A stretch of 64,000 nt of DNA from an uncultured Paracoccaceae bacterium (GCA_947494675.1 CANLVP010000002.1:372001-436000); one strand, 5' to 3'. Shown: positions 30,136 through 40,456, counted from the first letter of the stretch. The notes: a model not told the origin generated them from the sequence alone. Program-made: numbers and translations.

Positions 30136-30721
30136 GACCTCAGATAGGTGCCGATTTCTTTCCAAAGTCTTAATGTGCGCGGTCGGGCGCGGGTGCCCTT
30201 GAGCGTAAGAAATAAAACCACAATCGATTGGCGTAAGCGTCACGCGTTGTCATGCTCGCATTGGAACTGTCGTCGCCAATGTCGTCCGGCCAGCATTGTT
30301 GTGGATGGAGGCACGTCATTCAGTGAGGCTTGTTCGCGGGCTGAACGAAGTCGTGTTGCTCTGCCCGCTGATATCCCGGGAAAGAACAGTGAAGCGCATG
30401 GTTAAATTATATAATACAAAGACATACAGACCAAAGTGTATGTCGTTTTGGCTAGAGGGCGCGCTCGTTTCGAAGGCAATTGACCTCCGGTTTAGAAACA
30501 GGAAATCGATGAAACCTCCGGTAAATCGTGACGTAAAACCTCACGAAGGATGGCATGACAAAGCAGAAAATCGGATAAATCACTTCACCAGACAGCGGAA
30601 CCCTAGACCCAATAGCTGGCCGAAATCACGCGCATGGCCACCGCCAAGGCCCCCAGATTTAGGCGGCATTTTAACGAACATTTCACAGATTGACGCCCCG
30701 TCGCGCCGGGCATTGGCGCAC
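30136..30721. other. Intergenic stretch, AT-rich in its middle, no supported gene
   Basis: This 586-base gap separates the second GGDEF gene's start from the end of the penicillin-acylase gene. Bases about 30390-30600 are clearly richer in A and T than the surroundings. Open readings exist across it on both strands but have no recognisable family character and run into real genes. It contains the inverted repeat at 30421-30444 and two copies of ACCTCCGGT (near 30486 and 30516). Confidence 0.6.
30421..30444. repeat. Perfect 8-bp inverted repeat
   Basis: GACATACA (30421-30428) and TGTATGTC (30437-30444) are exact complements around an eight-base spacer. GTTTTG follows on the plus strand. It could be a regulator site for the GGDEF pair, whose start is about 290 bases away, or a weak hairpin. 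Confidence 0.5.
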
Positions 30722-33187
30722 CTAAGGGGCCGCTGGCTGCAAGACCGTGACACCAAGTGCTGCGGCGCGTGCAAGCTCTGGATCAAGCGACATTGGGATA
30801 TACTCACCGCGCCGCCAAAGCTCTCCCAGATTGTCATAATAGCGCGACAGGAAATGCCCTGATTGGCCCGTCGCAGTAACAAAGACGCTGCTGTCAGGAT
30901 CGGCAAAATCATAGACCCCGCGATAGCCCGCGGCGTGCACGTTCTGAAACGGCTCTGGTCCAGTGCCTGACGTCCGGCCCCGTTGCAGGGTATTGTCGCC
31001 GCCGCTGGTGGATTGGCGAATGTTCACGAACCAGTTCAGCACCGGTACTTCGCCCAGCACGGGATGGTCCTGAATGGCCTGATGCGCCTGACCCCAACGC
31101 AGAGCCTCGACGGTGCCGCCATAGGTCTCATCAATCCAGACGAGCGCATCGTCCAGCGCCAGCCGCGCGATGTCTGTGCAGGTTTCTTGCGGGGCCGATT
31201 GCAGCACGTCACACCAGATCGCCGCACCGTCCACATCGCGGAACACGCGTTCGATAAAGATCGGCTCAACATGCGTGAATTCAGCCGCCAATGGCCCCAT
31301 TTCATCCCGGATCAAACGCGCCTGCAATTGCCGCACCCATGCGGCATAGATCAGCGGCTCTGGCAGATGCTCGTTCATCTCACCGTTCCAATTGGCGAGC
31401 AGTTCCAGCGCGATCTGGCGGCGACGTTCGGGCGTGCCGTCGGGGGCGGCCTCTCCGGTAAACCACAGATCCGCGCCAATCAGCGGCAATAGCGCGCGTG
31501 CGGTAAAGCTGACCGTGTCCAACTGCGCCTCGATAAAGCTCTCGCGGGTATGCACTTCGCGCGCCTGCATCAAACGCCGCCAGCGATTGATCCGCTGGGT
31601 GTCGCCATAGTTGAACGACACATGCTCGGGGAAGGGCCGGTCGACCACCTTGTTATTGGTATTGCCGATGATCCCGCCAATCGGGTCAATGAGGTGCGGA
31701 TTGCTGTCAAAGGGCAGCATCCCTTGCCAGCGATTTTCGCGCAAATAGCCGTAGGCGGGCAGGCGGCCCTGACTTTGGTGCTGGGCGTCGCGTTTCGGCA
31801 TGGCACCGATCGTCATCATCGCGATGCTGTTGCGATCGGCCATGATCATGTTCTGGCTCGGTGCGATATAGGCCTGCACCGCGTCGCGCCCTGCTTCGAC
31901 GGTGCGGGCAGACATCAGGCCAAGCGTTGCGCTCATCGAGGTGTCCCGCGCGGACAGGGCCGTCCAACCGATGCTGGCCACATGTCCTGGCGGTGTCACC
32001 GTGCCTAGGTCATAGCTGTCGCCGGGCATCACCGGGCCATTGTCGGTCCAGCGCAGGCGTAGCGTCACGGCAGCGCCGTCTTTGACCACCACGATGCTGT
32101 CGCGCGCCTCAAACGGCTTCCAGCCGGTGGGGGTGCGGTATTCTTCGGGGTTGTCGGGGTTCAGCTCTTCGATGAACACATCCTGATCGTCGAGATAGCT
32201 AGAGGTGATCCCCCAACCCAGATCGGCACTGCGTCCGGTCAGCACAGCGGGAATACCGGGGATGGTGCCGCCGATCACACCGCCCGAGGACAGCTCCAAC
32301 CGGGCCAGATACCAGACCGTGGGTGCGGTCAGACCCAGATGCGGGTCGTTGGCCAAGAGCGTGGACCCAGCGGCAGAGCGTGTCACCCCAGCCGTCCAGG
32401 CGTTAGATGCCCCTGCAAGGGCCCGCGGCTTGATCGGAGACAGCGGATCAAACGGCGCGCGGCCGTTGGCTGCATAGCGCGGCACGCCGTCGATCAGCTG
32501 CGCATATTCGGGCAGGGCGGCGATGCCCGTGCTGGGATCATCGGGGAGGATATCGGCCAAACGCTCTGACGGCAGCATCAGCGAGACGCGCGCGCGGATC
32601 ACTTCTTCTTCCAGATGGCTCGAGAGCTGCAACGCCATCAGCTTGAGGATCGCGATACTGTCGGCAGGCTGCCAGGGGGCCACGGGATGATTGAAAAGCC
32701 ACATCTCAGGCGCGCCGCGGCCCAGGGCCCCCTTGTTCACTTCGGCCAGCCAACCGTTGACGCCCGCGGCATAAGCCTCAAGCGCGGCTGTGGTGGTCGC
32801 ATCTTGCGCGGGCACCGACTTTACAGCTGCGCCATAGATATCAAACCGCCGTACGACCGCATCAACCGGGAAGGTGCGCTGGCCGAAGAGTTCCGACAAA
32901 CGGCCCTGCGCGGTGCGGCGCAGCATGGTCATCTGCCACATACGATCCTGCGCATGGGCATAGCCAAGGGCGTAGAACACATCCGTGTCCGTGCTGCCAA
33001 AGATATGCGGCACATTGGCATTGTCGCGCACGATCTCAACCGGGGCGGCGATGCCTGCAACTTCAAACGTCGCATCATAGTCGGGCAGGGACCGGCTGGC
33101 GAAATACCACGCAAGGATGACGGCTGCGACGCCCAGCAAGATCAACCCCGACGTGATCCGCAACAACCACCGTAAAATGAACGCCAT
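30722..33187 (-). CDS. Penicillin acylase-family amidohydrolase (possible AHL acylase)
   Basis: An 821-residue Ntn-hydrolase precursor that cleaves itself into alpha and beta chains. The N-terminus has one membrane segment (about 8-30), so it is probably anchored facing the periplasm. The predicted nucleophile is Ser261 at the start of the beta chain in ALAGASNAWTAG, followed by the family's LLANDPHLGLTAP. The alpha chain carries RDNANVPHIFG and YALGYAHAQDRMWQM. Family members hydrolyse penicillins, cephalosporins or acyl-homoserine lactones; which applies here cannot be told. The start at 33187 is set by the membrane helix. Confidence 0.9.
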   Translation of the reverse strand: MAFILRWLLRITSGLILLGVAAVILAWYFASRSLPDYDATFEVAGIAAPVEIVRDNANVPHIFGSTDTDVFYALGYAHAQDRMWQMTMLRRTAQGRLSELFGQRTFPVDAVVRRFDIYGAAVKSVPAQDATTTAALEAYAAGVNGWLAEVNKGALGRGAPEMWLFNHPVAPWQPADSIAILKLMALQLSSHLEEEVIRARVSLMLPSERLADILPDDPSTGIAALPEYAQLIDGVPRYAANGRAPFDPLSPIKPRALAGASNAWTAGVTRSAAGSTLLANDPHLGLTAPTVWYLARLELSSGGVIGGTIPGIPAVLTGRSADLGWGITSSYLDDQDVFIEELNPDNPEEYRTPTGWKPFEARDSIVVVKDGAAVTLRLRWTDNGPVMPGDSYDLGTVTPPGHVASIGWTALSARDTSMSATLGLMSARTVEAGRDAVQAYIAPSQNMIMADRNSIAMMTIGAMPKRDAQHQSQGRLPAYGYLRENRWQGMLPFDSNPHLIDPIGGIIGNTNNKVVDRPFPEHVSFNYGDTQRINRWRRLMQAREVHTRESFIEAQLDTVSFTARALLPLIGADLWFTGEAAPDGTPERRRQIALELLANWNGEMNEHLPEPLIYAAWVRQLQARLIRDEMGPLAAEFTHVEPIFIERVFRDVDGAAIWCDVLQSAPQETCTDIARLALDDALVWIDETYGGTVEALRWGQAHQAIQDHPVLGEVPVLNWFVNIRQSTSGGDNTLQRGRTSGTGPEPFQNVHAAGYRGVYDFADPDSSVFVTATGQSGHFLSRYYDNLGELWRRGEYIPMSLDPELARAAALGVTVLQPAAP

Positions 33188-33226
33188 TGCGGCCCCCGTC
33201 ACCAAACCTTTGGCCCTTTTAGCGGG

Positions 33227-33571
33227 TCACAGGTTGACCCACAACGCGCCAATCGCCACCGCAGCCTCGACGACGAAATAGACCCACTTTTTGCGGCTCT
33301 GCCCATCCAGAATAAGCGATGTGCCGCGCCCAATAGCGGCCCCGCCCCATGCAAAGCCGATCATCGCATATGCGGTCGGCGTCCCAAGGATCAGCGCGCC
33401 GATCCCAAGCCCCACGAAGAGCGCACCAACGCTGGCCCGCACCTCTGATGCGCCCATACTGGTCGTGCCGGGCGCAAGGTCCAGCGCACCCATGGTATAG
33501 GCCGGAGCCAGCCAGCCAAAACAGCCCAGCCCAATGCTGAGCGCTGCAAAGATCAGGTTGAGGATATCCAT
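33227..33571 (-). CDS. Small membrane protein, DUF4345-like
   Basis: A 114-residue protein with four predicted helices (about 3-24, 45-65, 68-85 and 95-112). The pattern ASEVRASVGALFVGLGIGAL in the middle resembles DUF4345-type proteins. The function is unknown. It lies between the penicillin-acylase gene and the polyol ABC operon, all on the minus strand, 93 bases after smoK. Confidence 0.65.
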   Translation of the reverse strand: MDILNLIFAALSIGLGCFGWLAPAYTMGALDLAPGTTSMGASEVRASVGALFVGLGIGALILGTPTAYAMIGFAWGGAAIGRGTSLILDGQSRKKWVYFVVEAAVAIGALWVNL

Positions 33572-33664
33572 CGATCAGGCCTTTCAAACGCAAATGCGCG
33601 GCGCCACCGGGGCACCGCGCACTTGGATCATTGCACCATGTGGTGCCGAAAGAACAGCGGCGCT

Positions 33665-34699
33665 TTAGGCGCGCAGCCCGGTGTCTTTGTCAAAGAAGTG
33701 GGCCAGCTCTGGCTTGATACCAAAGTTGATCGTCTCACCCTTGGCCTGCTGCGGTGGTTTTTCGGTCTTCGCGATAAACTCAACGCCGCTGGCTGTGACA
33801 AGGTGCACCAAAGCGTATTCGCCAAGGTTTTCAACCAGTTCCAGCTTGCCCTGCAACAGGGCATCGGCACCGTCCGTTGGCTCAAGATGCTCAGGGCGCA
33901 GGCCAACCTGCAGCTTGGCCGTTACTTCACGGCCAAGTGCCTTGGATGCGGTGTCCAGCAGATCAGAGGCATCAAAGAAGTTCATCTTTGGGCTACCGAT
34001 GAACTGCGCAACAAAGGCGTTCGCCGGCGTGTCATAAAGCGTAATCGGCGAACCAACCTGCTCAATCCGACCATCACGCAACACGACGATCTTATCGGCC
34101 AGTGTCATGGCTTCAACCTGATCGTGCGTCACGTAGATCATTGTGGTCTTCAGACGCTCGTGCAGACGGGCGATTTCCAGACGAGTCTGGACGCGCAGCG
34201 CCGCATCAAGGTTGGACAGTGGTTCGTCAAACAAGAAGACTTCGGGGTCACGCACAATCGCGCGGCCAATCGCAACACGCTGACGCTGACCACCCGACAG
34301 GTTCCGCGGGCTGCGTTCCAGATAGTCGGTGATCTGAAGGATCTCGGCGGCGGCTTTCACGCGGCGGTCAATCTCGGCCGGATCGGTCTTGGCCTGTTTC
34401 AGACCAAAGGCCATGTTCTTGTAGACCGTCATATGCGGGTAAAGCGCGTATGTCTGGAACACCATGGCCACGCCACGCTTGGACGCTGCCACTTCGTTGA
34501 CCCGCGTTTCGCCGATGGCCACGGACCCGTCAGAAATTTCTTCCAACCCCGCGATCATGCGCAGCAATGTTGACTTGCCGCAGCCCGATGGGCCGACAAA
34601 CACAACAAACTCGCCATCTTCGATATCTAGATCAACGCCATGCATGACTTGAACGTCGCCATAGGATTTGCGCACATCGCGCAGTGTCAAACCGGCCAT
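33665..34699 (-). CDS. smoK: Polyol ABC transporter ATP-binding protein
   Basis: A 344-residue MalK/UgpC-type ATPase that powers the SmoEFG permease. Walker A is GPSGCGKST (about 37-45), the signature is LSGGQRQRVAIGRAIVRDP, Walker B is VFLFDEPLSNLDA, and the C-terminal TOBE regulatory domain follows from about 235. The start overlaps the end of the mannitol dehydrogenase gene by 13 bases. The symbol follows the Rhodobacter sphaeroides sorbitol/mannitol operon; the sequence proves only the carbohydrate subclass. Confidence 0.88.
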   Translation of the reverse strand: MAGLTLRDVRKSYGDVQVMHGVDLDIEDGEFVVFVGPSGCGKSTLLRMIAGLEEISDGSVAIGETRVNEVAASKRGVAMVFQTYALYPHMTVYKNMAFGLKQAKTDPAEIDRRVKAAAEILQITDYLERSPRNLSGGQRQRVAIGRAIVRDPEVFLFDEPLSNLDAALRVQTRLEIARLHERLKTTMIYVTHDQVEAMTLADKIVVLRDGRIEQVGSPITLYDTPANAFVAQFIGSPKMNFFDASDLLDTASKALGREVTAKLQVGLRPEHLEPTDGADALLQGKLELVENLGEYALVHLVTASGVEFIAKTEKPPQQAKGETINFGIKPELAHFFDKDTGLRA

Positions 34700-36108
34700 T
34701 TCAGCTCCATTTCGTTAATTTCTTTGCGCAGAGTGTCTGCGAAGTTGGGGTAGGTTTCGGGAAGATCGCCCCAAAGCTGGCGCGAGGTGATAAAAGCGTC
34801 TGTGCCGAGCATAGCACGCAACTGGTCCCAGCTGGGCTCGACATATTTAAATGGGATTTTGCCTGCATCGACGTGGCGGGTAAATTGGTGCCAGCTGGCG
34901 ACGCTGCGCAGGCTGTGCACGGGCGTGATGCCTTGTGCCAAACACCCTTCCAGGGTGGGGCGAATGAAGATCGGGAACTTCACCATGCCGTCCGCACAAA
35001 TGCGCGCGATGGTGTCGCCAATGTCGCGATTGCCAAAGCGGCTGGTGATCGCGGCCAGATAGTCTTCCTTGGAAAACGGCAGATCAATCGTGATCGCGGG
35101 CAGAACCTCTTGCGTTTCAAAGGCGTTGAAATGCGCCAGCAGATGCGGCACCCGCATCGCAGCGTCAAAGGTCTCGATCCCTTCCAAAGCGGCAAGGTAG
35201 GTCAGGCCGGTGTGCCCACCGTTCAGCACGCGGATCTTTGTTTCCTCATAAGGATCAACATCCGGCGTGACGGTCACACCGCTTTGCGCAAGGTCCGGCA
35301 TCTTGGCCGCGGCCTTGTCTTGTAGAACCCATTGGGAAAAGTCTTCGGCCATGATCGGCGCGGTGATGTCTGCACCCAAGGCTGCACTCAGCTCTGCTGC
35401 CAATTCCGGCGAGGGACGCGGCGTGATCCGGTCCACCATGGAGCAGGGGAAAGCCACGTTTTGGCCAACCCAGCCCGCCAATTCATTGTCACCGCAAGCC
35501 GCCAGATAAGCGTTAAAGTTGCGATCCAACATCTTGCCGTTTTGCCGGATATTGTCGCAGCAGGCGATGGTTAGCGGTGCGCCGGTGCCGTTCATCCGAA
35601 CCCGCAGGGCGGCGCGCAGATAACCGTAGACGCTTTGCACGGTTCCGCCCGCAACCTCAACAGCGATCAGCGGATCAGCCGTGTTCAGATTGCCGTCGGG
35701 GTCGGTGTAGTAGCCGCTCTCGGTGACTGTGATTGTCACCAGATGCACGCTGGATTGCCCCAGCATCGCCTCAGCCGCTTGGGCGTCGGCACTCCAATCG
35801 ACAAACTTCACATGCGACCGCACGCGACGCAGCTCAACATCGCCGTTCGAAGAAACGGACTTCAGAAAATAGCCGTCATTGCGGGCGACATCGTCGGCGA
35901 CGTCCTGGAACTGCGCAGCTTCGGCACCGCGCAGATTGACAGCGGCAATGCCCCAGCCCAAGTCACCGGACTTTTCCATATAGTCGTCGATATAGACCGA
36001 CTGGTGGGCGCGGTGAAACGCACCAAAGCCCAGATGGACAACACCGACGTCGCAGGCGCTGCGGTCATAGGTCGTTGCGTGGACATTGGCTTGGCTTGCA
36101 ATGCTCAT
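34687..36108 (-). CDS. mtlK: Mannitol 2-dehydrogenase family polyol dehydrogenase
   Basis: A 473-residue long-chain polyol dehydrogenase, oxidising mannitol (or arabinitol/sorbitol) to a ketose with NAD. The N-terminal Rossmann part starts VGVVHLGFGAFHRAHQSVY. The catalytic motif KIRVLNGGH has Lys, Asn (+5) and His (+8) spaced as in the Pseudomonas enzyme. Together with the ABC genes it points to polyol uptake followed by oxidation. No fructokinase or xylulokinase gene is in the window, so the ketose must be phosphorylated by an enzyme encoded elsewhere. Confidence 0.9.
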   Translation of the reverse strand: MSIASQANVHATTYDRSACDVGVVHLGFGAFHRAHQSVYIDDYMEKSGDLGWGIAAVNLRGAEAAQFQDVADDVARNDGYFLKSVSSNGDVELRRVRSHVKFVDWSADAQAAEAMLGQSSVHLVTITVTESGYYTDPDGNLNTADPLIAVEVAGGTVQSVYGYLRAALRVRMNGTGAPLTIACCDNIRQNGKMLDRNFNAYLAACGDNELAGWVGQNVAFPCSMVDRITPRPSPELAAELSAALGADITAPIMAEDFSQWVLQDKAAAKMPDLAQSGVTVTPDVDPYEETKIRVLNGGHTGLTYLAALEGIETFDAAMRVPHLLAHFNAFETQEVLPAITIDLPFSKEDYLAAITSRFGNRDIGDTIARICADGMVKFPIFIRPTLEGCLAQGITPVHSLRSVASWHQFTRHVDAGKIPFKYVEPSWDQLRAMLGTDAFITSRQLWGDLPETYPNFADTLRKEINEMELKWPV

Positions 36109-36998
36109 GACACGGCCTCTACTGGTTTAGACAGGTCTTTGCGCGCGGTTCCGCGGTAAACCGATGGGGTCATTCCCTTCACTTTGAGGAACTGCCGATT
36201 AAAGTTGGCCAGATTGTTGAAACCGGCCCGCTGCGCGATCTTCAAGATCGGATCGTCTGAAGCATAAAGCAGCCCACAAGCCTGACCGATCCGGACACGG
36301 TTCACAAAGTCGATAAAGCTGTGACCGGTTACCGATTGAAAGTTCCGGCTGAAAGTCGCCTGGGTCATATTGGCAAGCTCCGCCGCCTGCGCGACTGAAA
36401 GCTCTTCTTTGAAGTTCTCAACGACATGATCCACAACCGCGCTGATCCGCGCCTGTTTGGAATTACCCTCGGCATGGACCAGTTTGGTTGCCGACAGCGT
36501 ATGCTTTTCCGCGTGCTCGTTCAGGCGCACCAAAAAGCGAATGAACGCAAGGATACGCTCTATCCCCTTGTTGTCCCGGATGCTTTCCATATGGCCCCGC
36601 GCAAAGGTCGCGTTGAACCCTTCGAACTTCACGCCCGATTGCGCAAGGCGCAGCAGCTTGAGGACCTCTGAGAATTCAGGAAACCCCTCAGCAAGCTTTT
36701 CAACACTCTCATGGCTGAACTGCACAAGCATATCGCGCACCTCAACCGGCTCTGAGAATATCTCATCCGTGACCCAGTTGTGGGGCAGGTTGGGGCCCGT
36801 CAGAAACAGATCACCGGGTTGATAGTCACCGATGTAATCCCCGACAAATGCCTTGCCGCGTGTCTCAAGCACAAGGTGAAGCTCATACTCTTCATGTGCA
36901 TGCCAACGGCACAGGTCCGTAGGCCATCCATGCTCCAAGAACCGGATGGACCGCGAAGAGCGATCAACCATCTCGATTTCAGGTTGCATGATTGACAT
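36105..36998 (-). CDS. AraC-family regulator of the polyol operon
   Basis: A 297-residue regulator. A cupin-like sensing domain occupies about 15-110 (CRWHAHEEYELHLVLETRGK, then DYQPGDLFLTGPNLPHNW). The C-terminal AraC domain with two HTH motifs covers about 190-285 (AELANMTQATFSRNFQSVTG and ILKIAQRAGFNNLANFNRQF). It sits inside the operon between smoG and mtlK, overlapping mtlK by four bases. Pseudomonas mannitol operons are activated by the AraC-type MtlR, so the same role is inferred. Candidate targets are the direct repeats at 40625-40660. Confidence 0.88.
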   Translation of the reverse strand: MSIMQPEIEMVDRSSRSIRFLEHGWPTDLCRWHAHEEYELHLVLETRGKAFVGDYIGDYQPGDLFLTGPNLPHNWVTDEIFSEPVEVRDMLVQFSHESVEKLAEGFPEFSEVLKLLRLAQSGVKFEGFNATFARGHMESIRDNKGIERILAFIRFLVRLNEHAEKHTLSATKLVHAEGNSKQARISAVVDHVVENFKEELSVAQAAELANMTQATFSRNFQSVTGHSFIDFVNRVRIGQACGLLYASDDPILKIAQRAGFNNLANFNRQFLKVKGMTPSVYRGTARKDLSKPVEAVS

Positions 36999-37079
36999 CG
37001 GACTAGCCCAGCTTCTTGGCCCCAGCGACGCAGAGCGCCGCAGGGATCAAGCCATAGAAAGGTGTTGCACTGCGCAGGA

Positions 37080-37916
<837 letters not shown>

Positions 37917-37927
37917 TGATCTGCTCC

Positions 37928-38866
37928 TTAATCCATCAAGCTCTTGCCAACCATGCGCAACAAGAAGATTGCGATGATGTTGGCGAGGATGACGGCGAAA
38001 ATGCCTGTCGCACTAGCTGCACCGATGTTGTTCGATGAGAACTCACCGATCAGATAGGGCAGGTTCTTGTTGCCGTTGCCGCGGCTGACGATCTCGATCT
38101 CAGCATAAAGCGACAAGTGAAAGATCGATTGGATCATCACCACGATGGCAATCGGACGGGCCAGGTGCGGCACGGTGAGGTTGATGAACTGCGACCAAGG
38201 GCCTGCACCATCAAGCGTTGCCGCTTCCTTCTGGCTTTCGTCCTCGGACTGTAGCGACGTCATAAAGATCAGGACGGCAAACGGGGTCCACTGCCAGGCC
38301 ACCATCATGATGACCGCATAGGATGACGTCTGCGTGGCCCGGAAGGAGATCGGCTGCAATTCCGGCCAAAGCGAGAAGAACCAACCAAGCACCGGGAAGT
38401 CCCGAAGCCCATCGACCATATTGTTGATGCCGCCGACGGCCACACCATTCAGGCCCAGCACCGGATCAAGGATCATGTTGATCCAAAGCACCGCGTTCAC
38501 CGCGGGCATCACGAAGAAGGGCGAGATCAAAAGCACGCGCACGATACCGCGTCCGGGGAAACTGCGGTTGACCAGAACCGCGATAGCGAGCCCCAGAATA
38601 ACCGTGATCACCAAGATGCTGCTGACGATGACGACAGAGTTTTTGATCGCAAACAGAAAGTCTTTGCTGTTGAGAACAAATTCGTAGTTCCCGAAGCCGC
38701 GCCAGTTACTCAGGCTTGGCGTTGTCCACTCTGGACGCCGCAAGTTGTTCAGCACATAGCGGATGAACGAAAAGTACAGGGTCATGCTCAGCGGAACCAG
38801 CATCCAGACCAGCAAGAGGATCACGGCGGGTGTCTGAAGAAGGCGGGGGATCGATCGATCGGACAT
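37928..38866 (-). CDS. smoF: Polyol ABC transporter permease, MalF type
   Basis: A 312-residue permease with six helices. The EAA-type loop is LQSEDESQKEAATLDGAGPWSQF at about 215-237. The ATG at 38866 (MSDRSIPRLLQTP) is used; a TTG two codons upstream, closer to AAAGG, is the alternative. It is preceded by a strong hairpin that separates it from smoE. Confidence 0.9.
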   Translation of the reverse strand: MSDRSIPRLLQTPAVILLLVWMLVPLSMTLYFSFIRYVLNNLRRPEWTTPSLSNWRGFGNYEFVLNSKDFLFAIKNSVVIVSSILVITVILGLAIAVLVNRSFPGRGIVRVLLISPFFVMPAVNAVLWINMILDPVLGLNGVAVGGINNMVDGLRDFPVLGWFFSLWPELQPISFRATQTSSYAVIMMVAWQWTPFAVLIFMTSLQSEDESQKEAATLDGAGPWSQFINLTVPHLARPIAIVVMIQSIFHLSLYAEIEIVSRGNGNKNLPYLIGEFSSNNIGAASATGIFAVILANIIAIFLLRMVGKSLMD

Positions 38867-38996
38867 ATTCAAGCTACCTTTGTGAAGCAGAATGGACTTC
38901 AGCTTGTATCGTGGCTGACGTTAAAATGACAGAGCTTAGCCGCAGCGCGGGCGCACGGGTAGGGTCGTCTAACGAAATACGGTGTAACTGTTTGAT

Positions 38997-39026
38997 GAAA
39001 GGCCCGGCGGTCTTACCGGGCCTTTC
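38997..39026 (-). terminator. Strong hairpin between smoE and smoF (partial terminator)
   Basis: Arms 38997-39007 (GAAAGGCCCGG) and 39016-39026 (CCGGGCCTTTC) are perfectly complementary over 11 bases with an eight-base loop. It lies 20 bases after the smoE stop. Such a hairpin is expected to stabilise or partly terminate the transcript so that binding protein is made in excess over permease. Confidence 0.8.
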
Positions 39027-39045
39027 GAACTTTTATGGCGAGGGC

Positions 39046-40335
39046 TTAGTAGCCAGCTTCGTCCATGATTGCGACAGCAGCAGCCTGAGCAGCGGCCAGC
39101 GCGTCTTCGACAGACTTCGCACCGGAAAGGGCAGCAGCCATTTCCTGAGCAACAGCGGAACCAACCTCTGGGAACTCAGGGATAGCAGCGAACTGAACGC
39201 CTACGTATGGCTTGATGTCAGTTGCTTCTGGTGCGGCAGAGTCAATCGCTGCTTTCTCGGCGGCGGCGAATGCAGCAGCAGCCTGGAACTCAGGGATTTC
39301 ATATGTGGACGCACGTGTACCAGTTGGAACAGAGCCCCAGCCGAAGTCAGGGTGGTTACCCACGGCCTGGATGTACTCTTTGGATGTGGCCCACTCGATG
39401 AAGTCTGCAGCAGCTTCAGCGTTTGGCGAACCGGCCGGAATTGCCATCGCCCAAGCCCACAGCCAGTTCGCACCAACTGGGTTACCAGCGTTTGGCGACT
39501 GAGCGTATGCAACACCGTCTACTTCAAGGAAAGAAGCAGCGATTGTCGCGTCGATCCACATGCCGCACTTGCCTTCGTTGTAAAGCGCGAGGATCTCGTT
39601 GAAGGAGTTACCTTCGGAGCCTGGAGGACCGTAGTTGCCCAGCAGATCAACGTAGAAGTTGATTGCAGCGTTCCACTCGTCAGAGTCGAGTGTTGGTGTG
39701 TAGTCAGCATCAAACCATGCGCCACCAAAGGAGTTCACAACAGTTGTGATGAACGCCATGTTGTCGCCCCAGCCTGGCTTACCGCGCAAACATGCACCGT
39801 AGACGCCATTGTCTGGATCGTGGATTGCAGCAGCAGCTGCCTTGATGTTGTCCCAGCTGTCGTTGTCAGTGATTGACACGCCAGCAGCATCCATCAGGTC
39901 CTTGCGGTACATGACCATCGAGGACTCACCGTAGAATGGTGCAGCATAGAGTGTGCCTTCATGCGACAGACCGTTGCGCATTGCTGGCAGCATGTCGTCG
40001 ACGTCGTACTCAGCGCTGAAGTTCAGCGGCTCGATCCAGCCAGCAGCGCCCCAGATGGGTGCTTCCTGCATGCCGATGTTGATGATGTCGTACTGACCAC
40101 CACCGGTTGCTGTGTCGGAAGTGACCTGCTCGCGCAGAACGCCTTCTTCCAGCGACACCCAGTTCAGCTCAACACCGGTTTCTTCGGTGTATGCTTCTGC
40201 AACAGTCTGCATGTTGATCATGTGACCGTTGTTCACGATCGCAATGGTCAAGCTGGTGTGACCGTCGGCAGCTGCAAAAGGAGCAGTGGCGACAACAAGT
40301 GAAAGCCCGAGGGCTGTATTACGTAGATTTTTCAT
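39046..40335 (-). CDS. smoE: Polyol ABC transporter substrate-binding protein
   Basis: A 429-residue periplasmic binding protein of the carbohydrate type. The start at 40335 follows GGAGGAAAC and gives a signal peptide MKNLRNTALGLSLVVATAPF ending FAAADG. The mature protein begins HTSLTIAIVNNGHM. Codon use differs from neighbours: Ala, Val, Gly and Ser are strongly skewed to GCT, GTT, GGT and TCT-type codons, as in highly expressed genes. It is the first gene of the operon smoE-smoF-smoG-araC-mtlK-smoK. Confidence 0.9.
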   Translation of the reverse strand: MKNLRNTALGLSLVVATAPFAAADGHTSLTIAIVNNGHMINMQTVAEAYTEETGVELNWVSLEEGVLREQVTSDTATGGGQYDIINIGMQEAPIWGAAGWIEPLNFSAEYDVDDMLPAMRNGLSHEGTLYAAPFYGESSMVMYRKDLMDAAGVSITDNDSWDNIKAAAAAIHDPDNGVYGACLRGKPGWGDNMAFITTVVNSFGGAWFDADYTPTLDSDEWNAAINFYVDLLGNYGPPGSEGNSFNEILALYNEGKCGMWIDATIAASFLEVDGVAYAQSPNAGNPVGANWLWAWAMAIPAGSPNAEAAADFIEWATSKEYIQAVGNHPDFGWGSVPTGTRASTYEIPEFQAAAAFAAAEKAAIDSAAPEATDIKPYVGVQFAAIPEFPEVGSAVAQEMAAALSGAKSVEDALAAAQAAAVAIMDEAGY

Positions 40336-40428
40336 GTTTCCTCCCAAGGAATACAAGGTTCGATTCTTGTAAAGTAAGATGAGCATGAACGACGGGCGTT
40401 TGCGAGTCTCATACGATTTCCACAATAG

Positions 40429-40456
40429 ACCATACAGAATCTACAAAAACTTGCAA
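40429..40456 (-). promoter_or_regulatory. Candidate smoE promoter
   Basis: Read on the minus strand, TTGCAA (40456-40451) and TATGGT (40434-40429) are 16 bases apart in an A/T-rich setting, about 95 bases before the smoE start codon. This fits a weak sigma-70 promoter that would need activation. Confidence 0.35.

Noticed and set aside
30296-30862. 188-codon open frame in the gap before the penicillin-acylase gene
   Set aside because: Low-complexity and Arg/Pro-rich; it runs 140 bases into the real penicillin-acylase C-terminus on the other strand and has no good ribosome site.
38830-39876. 348-codon open frame on the plus strand opposite smoE
   Set aside because: Its translation is unnaturally rich in Cys, Val and Ser and has no family character. 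It arises from the strong codon skew of smoE, which removes stop codons on the other strand.
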